Shown piece after piece: positions 24,621-32,620 of a stretch of DNA of 35,108 bases. Each line of letters begins with the position of its first letter. The stretch's first letter is position 1. Below the pieces are notes generated by a model. It searched no databases. It was not told the DNA's origin and saw only the letters and a list, made by a program, of their open reading frames with translations. Origin of the DNA: Bryobacterales bacterium. GTDB lineage: Bacteria > Acidobacteriota > Terriglobia > Bryobacterales > UBA6623. The DNA is taken from positions 1-35,108 of the forward strand of contig JAPPLB010000033.1 in assembly GCA_028819575.1 (NCBI GenBank). Direction: 5' to 3'. A program made the position numbers and the translations under genes.

Positions 24621-25511
24621 TTAGACCGCTTCTGCGTGCAAGAGTTTGGAAGCGAGCTGGTCGGAGTGGACCAGTTCATAGCAGGAGGCATCGCTGAGGA
24701 TCTGTTTCACCAAGGCCGTGTGCATGGCGTGACCGGCATGTTCGGCGACAACGTGTCCCAGCAAAGGCCGACCTAGAAGGGCGAGATCTCCGATGAGATC
24801 GAGCACCTTGTGCCGGCAGCATTCGTCCGGGAAGCGGAGCCCCTCCGGGTTAAGGACGCCGTTTGGCTCGAAACAGACCGCGTTCTCGAGCGACGCTCCG
24901 CGAATCAGCCCCATGTCGCGCATCCGATCGAGGTCCCGCTCGAATCCGAACGTACGCGCCGGAGCGATCTCCCGCGCGTAACGTTCGGGTGTGACGACCA
25001 TCTCCAGCGTTTGGCGACCCGCGAGAGCGTGTCCATAGTCGGTCTCACAGGTGATGGCGAAATGGTCCGCGGGGTGGATCACAATCGTTTTCTTCCCCTC
25101 GCGCACTCCGATACTCTTGACAATGCGGAGGTAGGTGCGGGGCCTGCTCAGTTCCCGGACGCCTGCTTTGCGGATCAACTCGACGAATGGCTTCCCACTG
25201 CCGTCGAGGATGGGTAACTCGAGATTGTTGATCTCCACGCGCGCGTTGTCGATTCCGAGGCTGTAGAACACACTGAGCAGGTGCTCGGTCGTTGAGAGCA
25301 GCACGCCTTGCCGCATCAGACTCGTCGCATAGCTGACGCGGGCGATGTGCCTGGCTACAGCAGGCAGTTCGAAGCTGTCGAGATCCGTCCGGCTGAATAC
25401 GACTCCCTTGCCGGCACGGGCCGGCAACAGCCGCATTCTGACCTTGACACCGCTGTGGAGTCCGATACCCGACGCTTCAACGGGGCTGTCGATGGTTCGC
25501 TCGAAATCCAA
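24621..25511 (-). CDS. lpxC: UDP-3-O-acyl-N-acetylglucosamine deacetylase (LpxC)
   Basis: Zinc deacetylase for the committed step of lipid A synthesis. The 296-aa protein is of normal length. Zinc ligands are H77 in STTEHLLS, and H234 and D238 in HKVLDLIGDL. The catalytic His is H261 in EHAGHAMH. The N-terminal SGIGLHSG loop that binds the acyl chain is present. TAGAAT hexamers on the minus strand at 25587-25592 and 25621-25626 are candidate -10 boxes. It is separated from the upstream rnc pair by 184 nt, so it is probably its own unit. It shows that the organism makes lipid A. Confidence 0.97.
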   Translation of the reverse strand: MDFERTIDSPVEASGIGLHSGVKVRMRLLPARAGKGVVFSRTDLDSFELPAVARHIARVSYATSLMRQGVLLSTTEHLLSVFYSLGIDNARVEINNLELPILDGSGKPFVELIRKAGVRELSRPRTYLRIVKSIGVREGKKTIVIHPADHFAITCETDYGHALAGRQTLEMVVTPERYAREIAPARTFGFERDLDRMRDMGLIRGASLENAVCFEPNGVLNPEGLRFPDECCRHKVLDLIGDLALLGRPLLGHVVAEHAGHAMHTALVKQILSDASCYELVHSDQLASKLLHAEAV

Positions 25512-25695
25512 GAAACGCCTCCTGCTTGAAATACCGGAACGGTACGGTTCTCCACTTGCACTTGCCTCGCCAATGTCAAGTAACTGATTCTAAACACAGA
25601 AAAGAAGCCGTAGTGTGTCTATTCTACAACACCTGCGTCGCCGCTTCCGGTTAGATGAATCCGTTTCGGCAGCGGCACGGAGAATCTACGTTGGA

Positions 25696-26361
25696 TCAGT
25701 TGATGACGACGATGGCGCGTTCGGGTTCAAGATGAACGGCGCGGATTTTCTCGGGAAGCGAGACTCGATTGGCGGGTCTGGAACCAGGGTTCGCATCGGA
25801 GATCGTGGCGGCGATGAGCCATTCGATCAAGGCTCCCGGCAGGATAGTGTCTTCGAACTGAACGCTTTCAATTTCGACAAAGGCTCGGCCGTCTACGGAG
25901 CGCAGCCGGAACTTGGCGTTGAGTTCTTTTTCACCGCTGAATAAAAGAGCCCATAGCCCCTCCGCTGTTCGGCCGGCCGCCTGTTGCATTTTCCCGATGT
26001 CAACATAGGCGTGGAGGCTCGCATGGTCCTGGAAAATCCGCACGCTCAGACCGCGCACTCCCGCAGGCGTCTCGGATTCATATTCGTACTTCAGCAGAGA
26101 GTTGACCTCGGCCTCCGTAAAAACAACGGCCTCTCCGGGCATCGTTTCGCCTTTCTCAATGCGCTCGACTTTTTGCCGTGCGCTCCGACCCGACTCCGGC
26201 GAGAGAGAGGACGGTAAGGCAAGCGCGGCTGCGCCCAGGGCAAGTGCGGCGAGAGGCAGGACTCCCCGTCGCAATGGTGCGATGGCTCGTGTCGAGTTGA
26301 TCGCCCGCTGGTCCCTCGAAACGAGCTGCCTTCTTGAAGTTCGGGGCGGCGGCCGCATCAT
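25696..26361 (-). CDS. Membrane-anchored hypothetical protein, coupled to rnc
   Basis: 221 aa. A basic N-tail precedes one hydrophobic segment (VLPLAALALGAAALALP, about 34-50). An extracytoplasmic domain follows with VVFTEAEVNSLLKYEYE, then a strand-rich part ending VHLEPERAIVVIN. ATGATG at its start overlaps the rnc stop (ATGA, or TGATG if the second ATG is used), so it is probably translated with rnc. I do not recognise the family. The VFTE-E-N-LL start of the domain resembles lipid-binding envelope proteins only loosely. Confidence 0.7.
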   Translation of the reverse strand: MMRPPPRTSRRQLVSRDQRAINSTRAIAPLRRGVLPLAALALGAAALALPSSLSPESGRSARQKVERIEKGETMPGEAVVFTEAEVNSLLKYEYESETPAGVRGLSVRIFQDHASLHAYVDIGKMQQAAGRTAEGLWALLFSGEKELNAKFRLRSVDGRAFVEIESVQFEDTILPGALIEWLIAATISDANPGSRPANRVSLPEKIRAVHLEPERAIVVIN

Positions 26362-27164
26362 GCCTCGTCGGTGGCGGGATCGGCGCAGCTCTCTCTGACT
26401 TCGCCGCCACTATCGCGGAAGAACTTCACGGCTTGCCGCGCCGCATCCTGTTCGGCCGCTTTCTTTGTCCAGCCGCCTGCGGTGGTCTCGAAGAGGCTGC
26501 CGACTTTCAGTCCGACCTGGAACCATCGTCGGTGATCAGGCCCGCTGGTGGAAACGATTTCATACTCGGGCGGAGGCAGATTGTGCTTCTGAAGCCATTC
26601 CTGCAAGGCCGACTTGTGAGCGGTCTTGTCCTCCAGCCTCGCCTTTTCAATGGCGTCGCCCGAGAGAACCAGGCTCGTTACGAGCCGCCTGGCGGCGGGA
26701 ATGCCCCCGTCCAAATAGACGGCAGCGATCAAAGCTTCGAACCCATCGGCCAAGAGTGTCTTCTTGTCGCGGCCTCCGGTGCGTTCCTCGCCCGGCCCCA
26801 GCCACAAGAACGAGCCGAGTTCGATGCGCCTTGCCGCTGCCTCGAGGTGTGCCCCGCTGACAAGGTAGGATTTGAGCTGCGTGAGTTGCCCTTCCGTGTA
26901 GTCCGGGTAGCGATTCATGAGTTCGTCGGTCACGAGAAAGCCTAGTACGGCGTCGCCCAGAAACTCGAACCGTTCGTTGTAGGAGCCATCGTCCCTGGCC
27001 GCGGATTCCTGCCAATACGAACGGTGGGTAAGCGCTTCTTCGAGGCAGGAGCGATCAGAGAAGGAGTGGCCGATCCGGCTCTCCAACTCGGTCAAAGCCG
27101 CAGGTTTCGCCGCCGCCAAGACGGGTTCCTCCCATCCGCCCATAGATGCGCTCGAATGCGGCAT
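26358..27164 (-). CDS. rnc: Ribonuclease III
   Basis: Double-strand RNA endonuclease for rRNA and mRNA processing. 268 aa. The RNase III signature NERFEFLGDA gives E67 and D71. D140 and E143 in LADGFEAL complete the metal site. A dsRNA-binding domain occupies about 186-250, ending in WTKKAAEQDAARQAVKFF. There is an N-terminal extension of about 20 residues, so the ATG at 27143 (M8) is a possible alternative start. It overlaps the downstream membrane-anchored hypothetical. Confidence 0.95.
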   Translation of the reverse strand: MPHSSASMGGWEEPVLAAAKPAALTELESRIGHSFSDRSCLEEALTHRSYWQESAARDDGSYNERFEFLGDAVLGFLVTDELMNRYPDYTEGQLTQLKSYLVSGAHLEAAARRIELGSFLWLGPGEERTGGRDKKTLLADGFEALIAAVYLDGGIPAARRLVTSLVLSGDAIEKARLEDKTAHKSALQEWLQKHNLPPPEYEIVSTSGPDHRRWFQVGLKVGSLFETTAGGWTKKAAEQDAARQAVKFFRDSGGEVRESCADPATDEA

Positions 27165-27273
27165 CGCATGGACTTGCTCGAAAGATTGGTTGTCTCTTCG
27201 TGGAACACTTCAGAACGGCGCACGATATCCACCCGGTTGGGGTGCGAACCGAGGCTTGCTCTCACGAAAGCGG

Positions 27274-28200
27274 CTAAGGCTGCGCCGCCGGTGTGGCTGG
27301 AGCGGCAGCACCCGGCGCCGTACCCGCACTCCCGGCCGGAGGCGCCTTGCTCAATGCGATCTCCGCTTTCAAGATCGCCGCCGCGTCACGGCCGTTCGGT
27401 AGCTTGAACCCGCCCCGGGCAATGGACTGGTCGAGCATGCCAAGGGCTTCGTCATTCTTGCCCTGTTCCTTAAGCGCCTTGGCGATTTGGTAGAACACCT
27501 CGCCGGTCTGTTTGTTCGTGACTTGCAGGGCCTGACGGTAAGACTGCTCCATCGCCGTCCAATCCTCGCGCTTCGCGGCAACGGCCCCCAGCGAGTTATA
27601 AGCATTGGACATCAGGTCCTTCTTCTCGAGCAGCCAGTCATCATCTGTCATCAAATCCGGGTTGGGATTCTCCGCGCGCGGAATGATGTCGAGCGCCCTC
27701 TTTGCGTACGACTCGGCCTGCGACAGCTTTTCCTCTTTGTCAAGATCGTGCTGTCGCGTTCGGATCGGCAGAACGTAGGAAAGCGCCAACAGGGTGCCAA
27801 TGTTATCAGGGTTCTCTTCCAGTACGAGTTCGCCGTACGTCAACATATTCTCGAAGTCGTTCAGCCGCTGATAACCGAGTGTCGTGAAAAAGAGTGCGTT
27901 CTCCTTATATTCGGTGTCTTTGTACTCGACAAGCAGCTTCTGGCAATAGTTGATGCCGCGATCCGGGATCTGAGGGGCTGCGGTACAGGATGCCCAAAGC
28001 GCATACTCCCTGAACGCGCTCTTGGGATGATTGTCGAGGAAAATCTCACACGAGTCGACGCGAGAATCCATATCGGGTGCGCCCATGCAGGCGTTGATGT
28101 CATCAGCTTCCTTCTGCGTCTTCGGTCGCGGTAGGTCCTGAGCCAGCGCTGGAAACACCAGCATCGCGGTCAATAGCAAACATACACCTGCACGAATCAT
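27274..28200 (-). CDS. Secreted tetratricopeptide-repeat protein
   Basis: 308 aa from ATG 28200 with GGAG at 6 nt spacing. The signal peptide is IRAGVCLLLTAMLVFPALA, cleaved before QDLP. TPR-like helices include ENALFFTTLGYQRLNDFENM, then QAESYAKRALDIIP, AYNSLGAVAAKREDWTAMEQ and QIAKALKEQGKNDEALGML. An alanine/proline-rich tail closes it. It is a periplasmic scaffold of unknown partner. It follows another secreted TPR gene by 95 nt, which may belong to the same transcription unit, although a TAGAAT hexamer lies between them. Confidence 0.8.
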   Translation of the reverse strand: MIRAGVCLLLTAMLVFPALAQDLPRPKTQKEADDINACMGAPDMDSRVDSCEIFLDNHPKSAFREYALWASCTAAPQIPDRGINYCQKLLVEYKDTEYKENALFFTTLGYQRLNDFENMLTYGELVLEENPDNIGTLLALSYVLPIRTRQHDLDKEEKLSQAESYAKRALDIIPRAENPNPDLMTDDDWLLEKKDLMSNAYNSLGAVAAKREDWTAMEQSYRQALQVTNKQTGEVFYQIAKALKEQGKNDEALGMLDQSIARGGFKLPNGRDAAAILKAEIALSKAPPAGSAGTAPGAAAPATPAAQP

Positions 28201-28253
28201 TCGAATCTCCTTGTCGGCGGCCCTTGCTGAGGGGCCGTATCCGAACTGTCTCT

Positions 28254-28259
28254 ATTCTA
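28254..28259 (-). promoter_or_regulatory. -10-like TAGAAT upstream of the 308-aa TPR gene
   Basis: Minus-strand TAGAAT, 53 nt before the ATG at 28200. It is identical to the hexamer found before several other genes here. The -35 match is poor. Confidence 0.3.
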
Positions 28260-28295
28260 ACCGCTTTGCCGGAGCGGATTGAGCACCGCGCCGGC

Positions 28296-29819
28296 TCACG
28301 GCTGCTGGTTCTCCTGCTCTTCGTCTTCTTCACGATCGACGCCGAAAGCGTCTTCGAGTCCGCCTTCGGCCAACTCGCGGATGCGCGGCGACGGGTCGCC
28401 GACATCAAGCGCCGACTGATAGTGCTCGACGGCCTGCTCGCGGTTTCCCATCAAGTCCTCGATGCGGGCGATGTAGACGTGCGACATGGCCCGTATGTGG
28501 GTGTCGTCCGCCAGGGCAATCGCCTTCTGGAAATGTTCGCGGGCCAAGTCCGGCTCGCCTTCGAAGGCCGCTACACGGGCCAAACCGTATTCGGCCTGAG
28601 CATTCCGTCCGCCGGCTTCAGCCAACGCCTCTTCGAACTTCGCGCGGGCTTGTTCCAGGTCTTCCAACCGGAAGTATCCCTCAGCTTCGTTCAGCAGCCG
28701 GTCCAGTTTGCTGAGTTGGGGGCGAGCCGGCTGGGACGCCGGTTTCGGCTGCGCCTGCACGAACTCCGTGTTCTGCAGGCGCCGCGCCTCGCCCTTGGGG
28801 TCGATATTCTGAATCAGTTCTCGGTAGTAGCTCGAAAAGGTTTCCGGTTGCGCTTCGTACTCCGCCAGTTGCTCATAAAAGCAGGGCGTGAGAATAAAAC
28901 CCTCCTTGAGGAATTGCTCGGCGCGCGCCTGCTTGTCTGAATCCGATGCGCCGGACAACCTCACGTCCACCGCGTTGGCCAGCGATTTCGATGCCAGGAG
29001 CTGAAAGTTCGATTTGTAGATCTCGCTCAGGGCCGGAGCGAATAGAGCAAAGCGGGAGAGCACTTCCTTCTTGGCGATTTCCTCGGCGTGTCGGATCGAC
29101 ATCGGATCCAGCAGGTGCATCAGGAATGCCTGTCGGATCTGATCGAGGCGCAGCTTGTTCGAGGCCTGCAGCACCACTTGAATCTCCCCGCCGTAGCTTC
29201 TCGACGTTACCTGATTCGGCGCTCCCATGAGTGAGAAGTAGATCTTGAAACTGCGCATTTGCTGGCTCGTCGGGGAGAACCGCAGATAAGCGCCGGTCCG
29301 CAGCAGCATTTCAATCAGAGGCTGTTGATAGCGGGCGATCTCGTTGTCATAGGCCGGCTGATAGCGGTCCCAAAGCTCTTCGATGCCGGCCTCGCGATAG
29401 AACTCGGACAGGATCGGGCTCAGCGCGCGGAGCCGCCGGACACTAGGCGGCAGATCGGTTGGCAGATTCGCCGTGACCTCAAATGTAGGGGGACCGTTGC
29501 AGGTCAACGCGAAGGTGATGTACTGCGTCAGGTTGCTGCCGGGGTCATCGCGCAGAAACTGCTGATAGAAGTTCCGGAGCTGAGAGCGGCTATGTCCGCG
29601 GAAGTCTTTCAGATCCTCCCTTACGACCCGCCGGACGGCGCTGTCAGATGGTGAGCCCAAACCGTTGTCGTACCCGGAGATGTTGATCGCCGTCAGCACG
29701 GTGAACAGGCGGATGTCGGTCAGAAGCTGGTCGCCTTCGTTCTGCTGCGCTGCAAGGTCGGCGGCGGCGTGGGTGCACAATGCAGCCGCAATCAGAACGA
29801 GCGTGCCGACTCGGTACAT
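28296..29819 (-). CDS. Secreted protein with C-terminal TPR repeats
   Basis: 507 aa. The signal peptide is YRVGTLVLIAAALCTHAAA. The first 330 or so residues form a helical domain without a family I recognise (LRNFYQQFLRD, RALSPILSEFYREAG, ALFAPALSEIYKSNFQLL). A glutamine/proline linker near 350-370 leads to three TPRs: RLLNEAEGYFRLEDLEQARA, then AEYGLARVAAFEGEPDLARE and HVYIARIEDLMGNREQAVEH. The end is very acidic. It sits between eno and the smaller TPR gene, all on the minus strand. The N-terminal domain may act on envelope or secreted substrates; this is not known. Confidence 0.8.
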   Translation of the reverse strand: MYRVGTLVLIAAALCTHAAADLAAQQNEGDQLLTDIRLFTVLTAINISGYDNGLGSPSDSAVRRVVREDLKDFRGHSRSQLRNFYQQFLRDDPGSNLTQYITFALTCNGPPTFEVTANLPTDLPPSVRRLRALSPILSEFYREAGIEELWDRYQPAYDNEIARYQQPLIEMLLRTGAYLRFSPTSQQMRSFKIYFSLMGAPNQVTSRSYGGEIQVVLQASNKLRLDQIRQAFLMHLLDPMSIRHAEEIAKKEVLSRFALFAPALSEIYKSNFQLLASKSLANAVDVRLSGASDSDKQARAEQFLKEGFILTPCFYEQLAEYEAQPETFSSYYRELIQNIDPKGEARRLQNTEFVQAQPKPASQPARPQLSKLDRLLNEAEGYFRLEDLEQARAKFEEALAEAGGRNAQAEYGLARVAAFEGEPDLAREHFQKAIALADDTHIRAMSHVYIARIEDLMGNREQAVEHYQSALDVGDPSPRIRELAEGGLEDAFGVDREEDEEQENQQP

Positions 29820-29954
29820 GGTTGAGGGAGGAGCGAATACCGCTGCGAGCTATCGTTAGTCTAGAGGACGTTTTCTCGGTGCGTCCACGCAGAGCGCTCC
29901 GCAGCGAACACTACGACAGCGGGCTCATTGCAATCGTTCAAAGCCACTCTCCCT

Positions 29955-31241
29955 CTACAGCCAGCGTTGGAATGCATTGCGGCCGGCGTAGGCGGCTCTG
30001 TCACCGAGTTCGGCTTCGATCTCCAACAGGCGATTGTACTTGGCGGTCCGTTCTCCGCGGCAGGTCGAACCGGTCTTGATCTGCCCGCTCCCGGTGGCCA
30101 CTGCCAGATCCGCGATGGTGGTATCGGATGTCTCGCCCGAGCGATGAGAAATGATGTACGTGTATTCGTTGGTCCTGGCGATCTCGATGCACTGCAGAGT
30201 TTCCGTCAGCGTCCCGATTTGGTTGAGCTTGATCAGAATCGAGTTCCCCAAGCCTTCAGCAATGCCCTGCTTGAAGATGGCCGGGTTCGTAACGAACAAG
30301 TCATCGCCTACGAGCTGCAACTTGCTGCCGAGCTTCGGCGTGGCTTTCCGCCAGCCTCCGTGGTCCTCTTCGGAGAACGCGTCCTCGACCGAGATCAGCG
30401 GGTACGCCTCCGCCCACGAAGCCCACATCTTGCTCATGTCGTCTGATGACCTGCGGCTGCCGTCCGACTGTGAGAAGACATACGTCCCTTGCTCGTAGAA
30501 CTCGCTCGACGCCGCATCGATCGCGATGGAGATGTGCCTGCCGGGCTTGTAGCCGGCCTGACCGATCGCGCCGACCAACAACTGCATCGGCTCCTCATTC
30601 GACTCGAGTCGCGGCGCGAATCCGCCCTCGTCGCCCACAGCGGTGGAATAGCCTTTCTTCGTGAGGATCGCCTGCAGCGAGTGGAATGTCTCGGTGACGG
30701 CGCGCAGCGCGTCGCTGAACTTGTTGAAACCGAGCGGCACGAGCATGAATTCCTGGATGTCGACATTGTTGTCCGCGTGTTCGCCGCCGTTGAGGACATT
30801 GACCATCGGCACCGGCAGGGTATAGGTTTCCGCGTCAGTGAGATGACGGTAGAGCGGGATCCGCTTTTCGTTGGCCATCGCCCTCGCGGCCGCCAGTGAG
30901 ACCCCGAGAATCGCGTTCGCTCCGATGCGGCCTTTGTTGACGGTGCCGTCGGCGGCTCTCAGCTCTTCGTCGAGCCGTTGCTGATCATCGGCGTCAAAGC
31001 CGCGGACTGCGTCGAGCAGTTCGTTTCCGACGTGGCCGACAGCCTTCCGGACACCCTTGCCGCCGAAGCGCGTCCGGTCATTGTCGCGGAGCTCGACAGC
31101 CTCATTCATTCCGGTCGACGCGCCCGAAGGCACGCGGGCCGATCCGCGAGCGCCGCTTTCCAGTGTCGCCGTGACCTGAACCGTCGGGTTCCCTCGTGAG
31201 TCGAGGACTTCAAGCCCTTCCAGATTGCTGATCTTGGACAT
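29955..31241 (-). CDS. eno: Enolase
   Basis: Interconverts 2-phosphoglycerate and phosphoenolpyruvate in glycolysis. 428 aa, normal length. The SGASTG loop is at 39-44, E164 in QEFM, E205 in GDEGG, magnesium ligands D242, E286 and D313, K338 in IKLNQIGTLTET, and H366 in SHRSGETSDTTIADLAV. The catalytic set is complete. Some usually constant positions differ: GMNEAVEL where GxHEAVEL is usual, and SVEDAFSEEDHGGW where an EDG-type loop is usual. This suggests a divergent but functional lineage. GGAAGA lies upstream of the ATG. Confidence 0.97.
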   Translation of the reverse strand: MSKISNLEGLEVLDSRGNPTVQVTATLESGARGSARVPSGASTGMNEAVELRDNDRTRFGGKGVRKAVGHVGNELLDAVRGFDADDQQRLDEELRAADGTVNKGRIGANAILGVSLAAARAMANEKRIPLYRHLTDAETYTLPVPMVNVLNGGEHADNNVDIQEFMLVPLGFNKFSDALRAVTETFHSLQAILTKKGYSTAVGDEGGFAPRLESNEEPMQLLVGAIGQAGYKPGRHISIAIDAASSEFYEQGTYVFSQSDGSRRSSDDMSKMWASWAEAYPLISVEDAFSEEDHGGWRKATPKLGSKLQLVGDDLFVTNPAIFKQGIAEGLGNSILIKLNQIGTLTETLQCIEIARTNEYTYIISHRSGETSDTTIADLAVATGSGQIKTGSTCRGERTAKYNRLLEIEAELGDRAAYAGRNAFQRWL

Positions 31242-31569
31242 TCAGGATTCTTCCGGGTTGCCCGTGAACAAAGAAAATCCAGGGTAGCACGCACCCTGAC
31301 AGAGCGCCGATCTCTTGTCGACCTCTGTAGGCTTGGCCGATCGGTAGGTATAGGTAAACGTCGAGCCTTCTCCCAGAAACCCGACTCTACCTCATCAAGA
31401 AATGCCGTACATGCCTTTCGGCCGCTTCCGCCTCGCAACCGTCCTGGTGGCTCAGCCAGAACGGACTCTGATGGCTGCGTCCGAAACCGGTGACTCCGAG
31501 CTTTTCTCGCGAATCCCAACCGCACACAGCTTGGCCCAAGACTGAAAAACGCTGCCTCCACTCCTCCGG
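31242..31569. other. Intergenic, upstream of eno
   Basis: 328 nt between the amidohydrolase stop and the eno start, both on the minus strand. It presumably holds the eno promoter. I see no convincing -10/-35 pair, no RNA structure and no gene. Confidence 0.5.
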
Positions 31570-32406
31570 CTATAACTGCGGGAACCACAGCCGTCGAGCG
31601 GTCTCGCCGAGCACCTGGGCTCTCGCTTCATCGCTCAATGGCAAGGCCTCGGTGAAGATGCGCAAGTGCTCGGAGTAAGTGAGCTTCGGGGTCCACAGCG
31701 AGTTCGGGAAATTACTGCCCCAAACACAGCGCTCCGGACCGTACGTATCGATGATTTTGAGCGCTGCCGCGTGCAGGTCGCTGCCGGGATAGCCCTGCTC
31801 AGTCCCGGTGCTGATGAAATCCACCTTGGCGTACAGGTTCTCGTACTTCGAGAGCCGTAGTACTTCGCGGAGCACGGCGTCGTATTGGGGGCCGGGCTTG
31901 AGATCCATGCAATGACAGAAGCCCACCGTGATGTCGGAAAACTCCTTGAGCAGCTTCTCAGCCGATTCGACCCACTCGAGCCGCATCAGGAAAATGTCCA
32001 CGCTCGCACCGACATCCGCGCAGGTTCTCCATAGCTTGCGCACGCCGTCATGATCGAACGTCGTTCGTCGGTTCCCGGGCGTGCTGCGCAACGTTTTGAC
32101 GCCATACTCGCGAACATACTCCTCCAAAAGGCCGGGGCTGTGCGGGTCGTCGGGTTCGAGCGTACAGACGCCGGCCATCCAACTCGGATTGAGCTTCGCC
32201 GCGTCGCACAGGTAACGGTTGTCATAGTCGTAGAACGACACGGTGTGAACCGCCCGGACCGCGGAAACGCCGTGGGCGAGACTGGTGCGGCGGAGCTCAT
32301 CGAGCGAGCCGGTGCCCTCCGGAACCCGTAAAGGGTTGTTCGGCCGCGGAGGATAGCGCTCCTCGTCCGGCGAAGTGATGTGAGCGTGGCAGTCGATGAT
32401 CAGCAT
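31570..32406 (-). CDS. TIM-barrel amidohydrolase (amidohydrolase_2 family)
   Basis: 278 aa from ATG 32406, chosen because it puts the first strand MLIIDCHAHI with the metal pair H7/H9 at the N-terminus. The frame is open further upstream to 32706, but that part has no family character and crosses a repeat. Later landmarks are GFCHCMDLKPG and RCVWGSNFP. In many relatives the last motif is GSD-P with an Asp metal ligand. Here it is Asn, as in the SNFP-type subgroup. The substrate is unknown; hydrolysis or decarboxylation of a small carboxylate or lactone is typical. TAGAAT at 32439-32444 is a likely -10. Confidence 0.82.
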   Translation of the reverse strand: MLIIDCHAHITSPDEERYPPRPNNPLRVPEGTGSLDELRRTSLAHGVSAVRAVHTVSFYDYDNRYLCDAAKLNPSWMAGVCTLEPDDPHSPGLLEEYVREYGVKTLRSTPGNRRTTFDHDGVRKLWRTCADVGASVDIFLMRLEWVESAEKLLKEFSDITVGFCHCMDLKPGPQYDAVLREVLRLSKYENLYAKVDFISTGTEQGYPGSDLHAAALKIIDTYGPERCVWGSNFPNSLWTPKLTYSEHLRIFTEALPLSDEARAQVLGETARRLWFPQL

Positions 32407-32438
32407 GGACCCATTCCGGTCAGTTGTGGTGCTCTGCC

Positions 32439-32444
32439 ATTCTA
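32439..32444 (-). promoter_or_regulatory. -10-like TAGAAT of the amidohydrolase gene
   Basis: Minus-strand TAGAAT, 32 nt before the ATG at 32406. It supports the shorter start, because the longer frame would begin far upstream of this promoter. Confidence 0.35.
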
Positions 32445-32535
32445 CGGAAGAACGGACGGAAGGGAAACTGCCGGGTAGTAGTCCGCTCTCATCGCCAACA
32501 TAACCACGGACATCGCCGTGGCGCGAAGGTAAACT

Positions 32536-32577
32536 GTTAGCCTGCATTCTCATCACGTGGTGAGAAATGCAGGTTAG
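32536..32577. repeat. Palindromic variant of the dispersed repeat
   Basis: TTAGCCTGCATT, then CTCATCACG, is followed by TGGTGAGAAATGCAGGTTAG. The right half equals the GTGAGAAATGCAGG half of the end copies. The left half is its near-perfect inverse, so this copy is two right halves head to head around CACGTG. It sits between the divergent amidohydrolase and acyl-CoA synthetase genes, close to both promoters. Confidence 0.8.
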
Positions 32578-32620
32578 TCCATCGCCTTCGGCGTATCCGC
32601 CAAACGAGGAGACTTCCGGG

